From NCBI GenBank assembly GCA_902827055.1, contig CADEHD010000119.1, forward strand, positions 1 through 6,714: a stretch of DNA of 6,714 nucleotides, given 5' to 3'. Positions within the stretch are counted from its first letter, which is position 1. Every line of letters starts with the position of its first letter. The notes beneath the pieces were generated by a model. It did not search any database. It was given only the letters and a program-made list of their open reading frames with translations, and had not been told where the DNA came from. This DNA is from an uncultured Chloroflexota bacterium. Its GTDB lineage: Bacteria > Chloroflexota > Dehalococcoidia > UBA2979. Positions 5,047 to 6,714 of this stretch are shown piece after piece. Both the position numbers and the translations under genes were made by a program.

Positions 5047-5084
5047 CGAGCGCGGACCACGGAGTCACGTTCCGTCCGCGCTCG
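5047..5084. other. Long stem-loop after the small zinc-finger-like gene
   Basis: CGAGCGCGGAC (5047-5057) is perfectly complementary to GTCCGCGCTCG (5074-5084) across a 16-nt loop, 30 bp after the stop at 5016. No T-run follows directly (CAGGCTCTGTTGT), so it is either a weak or Rho-assisted terminator or a structured element. The rest of the 5017-5230 gap holds no gene that I can support; a 9-bp direct repeat TTGCTCCCG (5119-5127 and 5135-5143) is its only other pattern. Confidence 0.5.
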
Positions 5085-5230
5085 CAGGCTCTGTTGTATG
5101 CCATGTATCCCAGTCCGCTTGCTCCCGTCGGCGGTTGCTCCCGAGCCGCCTCGGCACCACTCTGTAGCGATGTCCTGCCACCCTCGTCGCCCGCGAGTCG
5201 CGATGCCTGCTGGCGCATCTGAAGTCGGGT

Positions 5231-5530
5231 GTGCCCATGCCTGATCACCGCATTGTCGCGAAGGCGATGAACGACCTCGCCGATGACTGGCACTGGGTTG
5301 TCCTCCGCGATGCGCACGAGCTCGAGCCGCGCCTGTATCTCGCTCGCACCGTGGATACGGTGTGCGGCATCCTCATCGATGCCGGGCCGACCCGCGTGCG
5401 ACTGTACGACACCGGCGCCCCAGCCGAGCCGACCTGCCCCGCCTGCCTCGAGGATGGCTTCGATCGCGGGCTGCGCGCGCAGATCTCGGAGGCGTTGGAG
5501 GCCGCCGAGGCGCTACCGCTCACGCGATAG
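5231..5530 (+). CDS. Hypothetical 99-aa protein with a CPAC motif
   Basis: This is a small acidic soluble protein, not recognised. It begins MPMPDHRIVAKAMNDLADDW, has an alternating hydrophobic middle (ILIDAGPTRVRLYD, 47-60) likely to form beta strands, then Cys69-Pro-Ala-Cys72 and a C-terminal helix rich in Glu and Ala. A further Cys45 lies in the middle. The CPAC pair could be redox-active or bind metal, but only two closely spaced cysteines are present. The start could be GTG at 5231 or ATG at 5237 (97 residues); neither has a strong ribosome binding site, so the choice is open. The gene converges on the exported His-rich protein gene with only 29 bp between their stops. Codon third positions are GC-rich as in the neighbours, supporting a real gene. 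Confidence 0.6.
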   Translation: MPMPDHRIVAKAMNDLADDWHWVVLRDAHELEPRLYLARTVDTVCGILIDAGPTRVRLYDTGAPAEPTCPACLEDGFDRGLRAQISEALEAAEALPLTR

Positions 5531-5559
5531 CACCCCGGCGCCGGCTCCGGGAAGACCGG
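5531..5559. other. Convergent intergenic gap with GC-rich inverted repeats
   Basis: The 29 bp between two converging stops contains the palindrome CCGGCGCCGG (5535-5544) and a CCCGG/CCGGG pair (5534-5538 and 5547-5551). These could fold on either transcript and act as a bidirectional terminator, but no T-run accompanies them. Confidence 0.3.
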
Positions 5560-6714
5560 CTAGTTCGGCAGGCGCACGCCCGTGCTCGGGAAGTCCTTCT
5601 GGACCGCGTTGCCGGGGAAGCTGACCTGCGGCATGGTCGGCGCGATGTGCTGCTCGAGGCACGCGTTCGGGTAGGTCACGCCGAACTTCGTGGTCGTCGC
5701 GGCGCAGCGAGCGTCCGACGGGCCGGTGACCAGCTCGCCGAACTGGGTGGCCCAGAACGTCCCCGTCGGGTGTGGGCGGAACTGATACCAGGACGCCTCG
5801 AGGCGTCGCGTGTCGCCCACGCTGCCGGTCGGGGTCCAGCTCGCGACGTTGAACGCGTCAGCGTTCTCCCCGGGGTGGTACACGGTGGACGAGCCACAGA
5901 TCGTCCAGCCGAAGTCCCATCCCCAGATCGGCTCGCCCGGGGCCGAGTACCACTGCTCGCAGCCGATGCCCTGCGCGAGCGCGGTCTCGTCGGTCACGAG
6001 GATGAGCGGGCGCTGGCTCTCGGCCGCGAGCGCCGGGGTGCGCCGGGGCACTCGCGCGCCGCCCTCGTTCCACGGGCGCGGATCGCCCGAGTTGTACCAG
6101 CCCTGCCAGTGCGAGACGCCACCGGCTGGGTCGCGCGCCCAGACCTCGTACGAGTGGTACCGCGCCGAGCGGTCGCCCGGGTTCGAGGCGGCGTGGACGC
6201 GGAAGTAGACGTCGACGTCGTTGAAGCGGGCAGTGAAGCCCTTCATCGCGGCGTGCTTCACGGTGTTCTCAGCGGCCGAGGTGTTGAAGTGCCCGTGGAA
6301 CGACACGTGGTACCCCGCCTGTTCGATCCACGCAGGCGGTGCGTCGCCGTGCTCGTGCCCGGCGGCGCAGCTCCCGATGACGGGCGGGTGCCAGTGGTCA
6401 TTCGACTCACCGCAGATACCCACCGCGCCTGCAGGCGGCGTCGCCGTCGGCGTCACCGTCGCCGTGCTCGAGGGCGTCGCGGTCGGGGTGGTGGTCGGGG
6501 TCGTCGCCGTGCCACGGCAGTCGAGTCGAACGCCAGTGGCGCCCTCGCGCGTGACGCCGAGGCGATCCCCGCTGCACTGGACGAACAGGCGGTCGCCGGC
6601 TGCTATCTGGGTGGTGCTGGTCCTCGCGGCCGCGAGGGTCACCCCCGCGCCGAGGAGCGTGACGAAGATGGCGAAGAGGCACAGCGGTCGCCGCAGCGCC
6701 GAGCCGAGGAGCGT
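5560..6714 (-). CDS. Exported His-rich protein with Thr/Pro linker (5' end beyond the right edge)
   Basis: The reading frame stays open to the window edge. Codons before the first internal GTG (6642) encode a signal peptide: two Arg, then hydrophobic PLCLFAIFVTLLGAGVTLAAA. No ATG, GTG or TTG precedes it in the window, so the true start lies outside. Numbered from 6642, a small N-terminal module (8-45, with Cys23 and Cys42) is followed by a Thr/Pro linker (45-70). A large domain follows, with many His and aromatic residues: DHWHPP (82-87), GHEHGDAPPAW (95-105), YHVSFHGHF (111-119) and several Trp/Tyr segments such as GWDFGW. The clustered His could bind a metal. An ordinary catalytic family is not recognisable to me. 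The protein is probably secreted or cell-surface bound. It ends TGVRLPN. Confidence 0.85.
   Translation of the reverse strand, partial: TLLGSALRRPLCLFAIFVTLLGAGVTLAAARTSTTQIAAGDRLFVQCSGDRLGVTREGATGVRLDCRGTATTPTTTPTATPSSTATVTPTATPPAGAVGICGESNDHWHPPVIGSCAAGHEHGDAPPAWIEQAGYHVSFHGHFNTSAAENTVKHAAMKGFTARFNDVDVYFRVHAASNPGDRSARYHSYEVWARDPAGGVSHWQGWYNSGDPRPWNEGGARVPRRTPALAAESQRPLILVTDETALAQGIGCEQWYSAPGEPIWGWDFGWTICGSSTVYHPGENADAFNVASWTPTGSVGDTRRLEASWYQFRPHPTGTFWATQFGELVTGPSDARCAATTTKFGVTYPNACLEQHIAPTMPQVSFPGNAVQKDFPSTGVRLPN
6433..6510 (-). repeat. Low-complexity Thr/Pro-coding repeat (linker)
   Basis: Degenerate 6-9 bp units encode Thr-Pro-Thr and Thr-Ala-Thr runs (for example TPTTTPTATP). It forms a flexible, probably extracellular linker between the N-terminal module and the His-rich domain. 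Such linkers are common in exported Chloroflexota proteins. Confidence 0.8.

Noticed and set aside
5119..5143. Direct repeat TTGCTCCCG spaced by 16 bp
   Set aside because: Only two 9-bp copies, no third copy and no adjacent clear promoter; chance is a good explanation.
4928..5167. Plus-strand open frame of 79 codons
   Set aside because: Arg/Ser-rich, out of frame with the conserved CKNCG gene, and runs through the long stem-loop.
5039..5317. Minus-strand open frame of 92 codons
   Set aside because: It spans the hairpin and the 5' end of the plus-strand 99-aa gene, has no motif, and its codon pattern is not better than that of the opposite frame.
6433..6510. Possible CRISPR or satellite array from repetitive triplets
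   Set aside because: The repetition is in frame and encodes a Thr/Pro linker; there are no conserved repeats separated by unique spacers.
6649..6714. 12-bp direct repeat GCCGAGGAGCGT at 6649-6660 and 6703-6714
   Set aside because: Both copies encode Thr-Leu-Leu-Gly in the signal peptide region and fit biased codon use; there is no sign of an attachment site.

Overview
The window is GC-rich bacterial DNA, dense with genes and with tight gene spacing. No phage structural module, insertion sequence, CRISPR array or RNA gene is visible. Three things point, with moderate confidence, to a Chloroflexota-like bacterium (an actinobacterium is the main alternative): a Thr/Pro-rich (TPT/TAT) linker in an exported protein, a small lipoprotein with an FPTPGCW motif, and a tiny C..HHW...CKNCG protein. 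This placement rests on family resemblance recalled by eye, not on a database search.

Layout. Positions 1-2662 carry four genes on the minus strand. Read in their own direction they are a 177-aa cysteine-motif protein (2662-2129), a GTG-started small lipoprotein three bases behind it (2125-1595), a 397-aa thiolase-superfamily protein (1504-311) with its own good promoter, and a DUF35 zinc-ribbon/OB-fold partner (from 289, running off the left edge). A 124-bp divergent control region (2663-2786) separates these from a plus-strand operon of two closely related short-chain dehydrogenases (2787-3704 and 3764-4711), which closes with a textbook intrinsic terminator (4720-4753). Two small plus-strand genes follow, a zinc-finger-like 71-aa protein (4801-5016) and an unrecognised 99-aa protein (5231-5530), with a 214-bp gap containing a long hairpin between them. 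A convergent minus-strand gene for a large exported His-rich protein starts beyond the right edge and ends at 5560.

How the genes may work together. The two dehydrogenases resemble the (3R)-hydroxyacyl-CoA dehydrogenase domain of MFE-2/HSD17B4. The thiolase-like protein lacks the usual nucleophilic cysteine and is paired with a DUF35 protein, as in Ltp2-type aldolases that cleave steroid side-chain CoA esters. Together they look like an acyl-CoA or branched/cyclic side-chain degradation locus: the dehydrogenases would act on hydroxyacyl-CoA, and the thiolase-like/DUF35 pair would cleave or otherwise process a CoA ester. The most unusual observation is that both dehydrogenases replace the catalytic Lys of YxxxK by His and the NNAG motif by CAHG.
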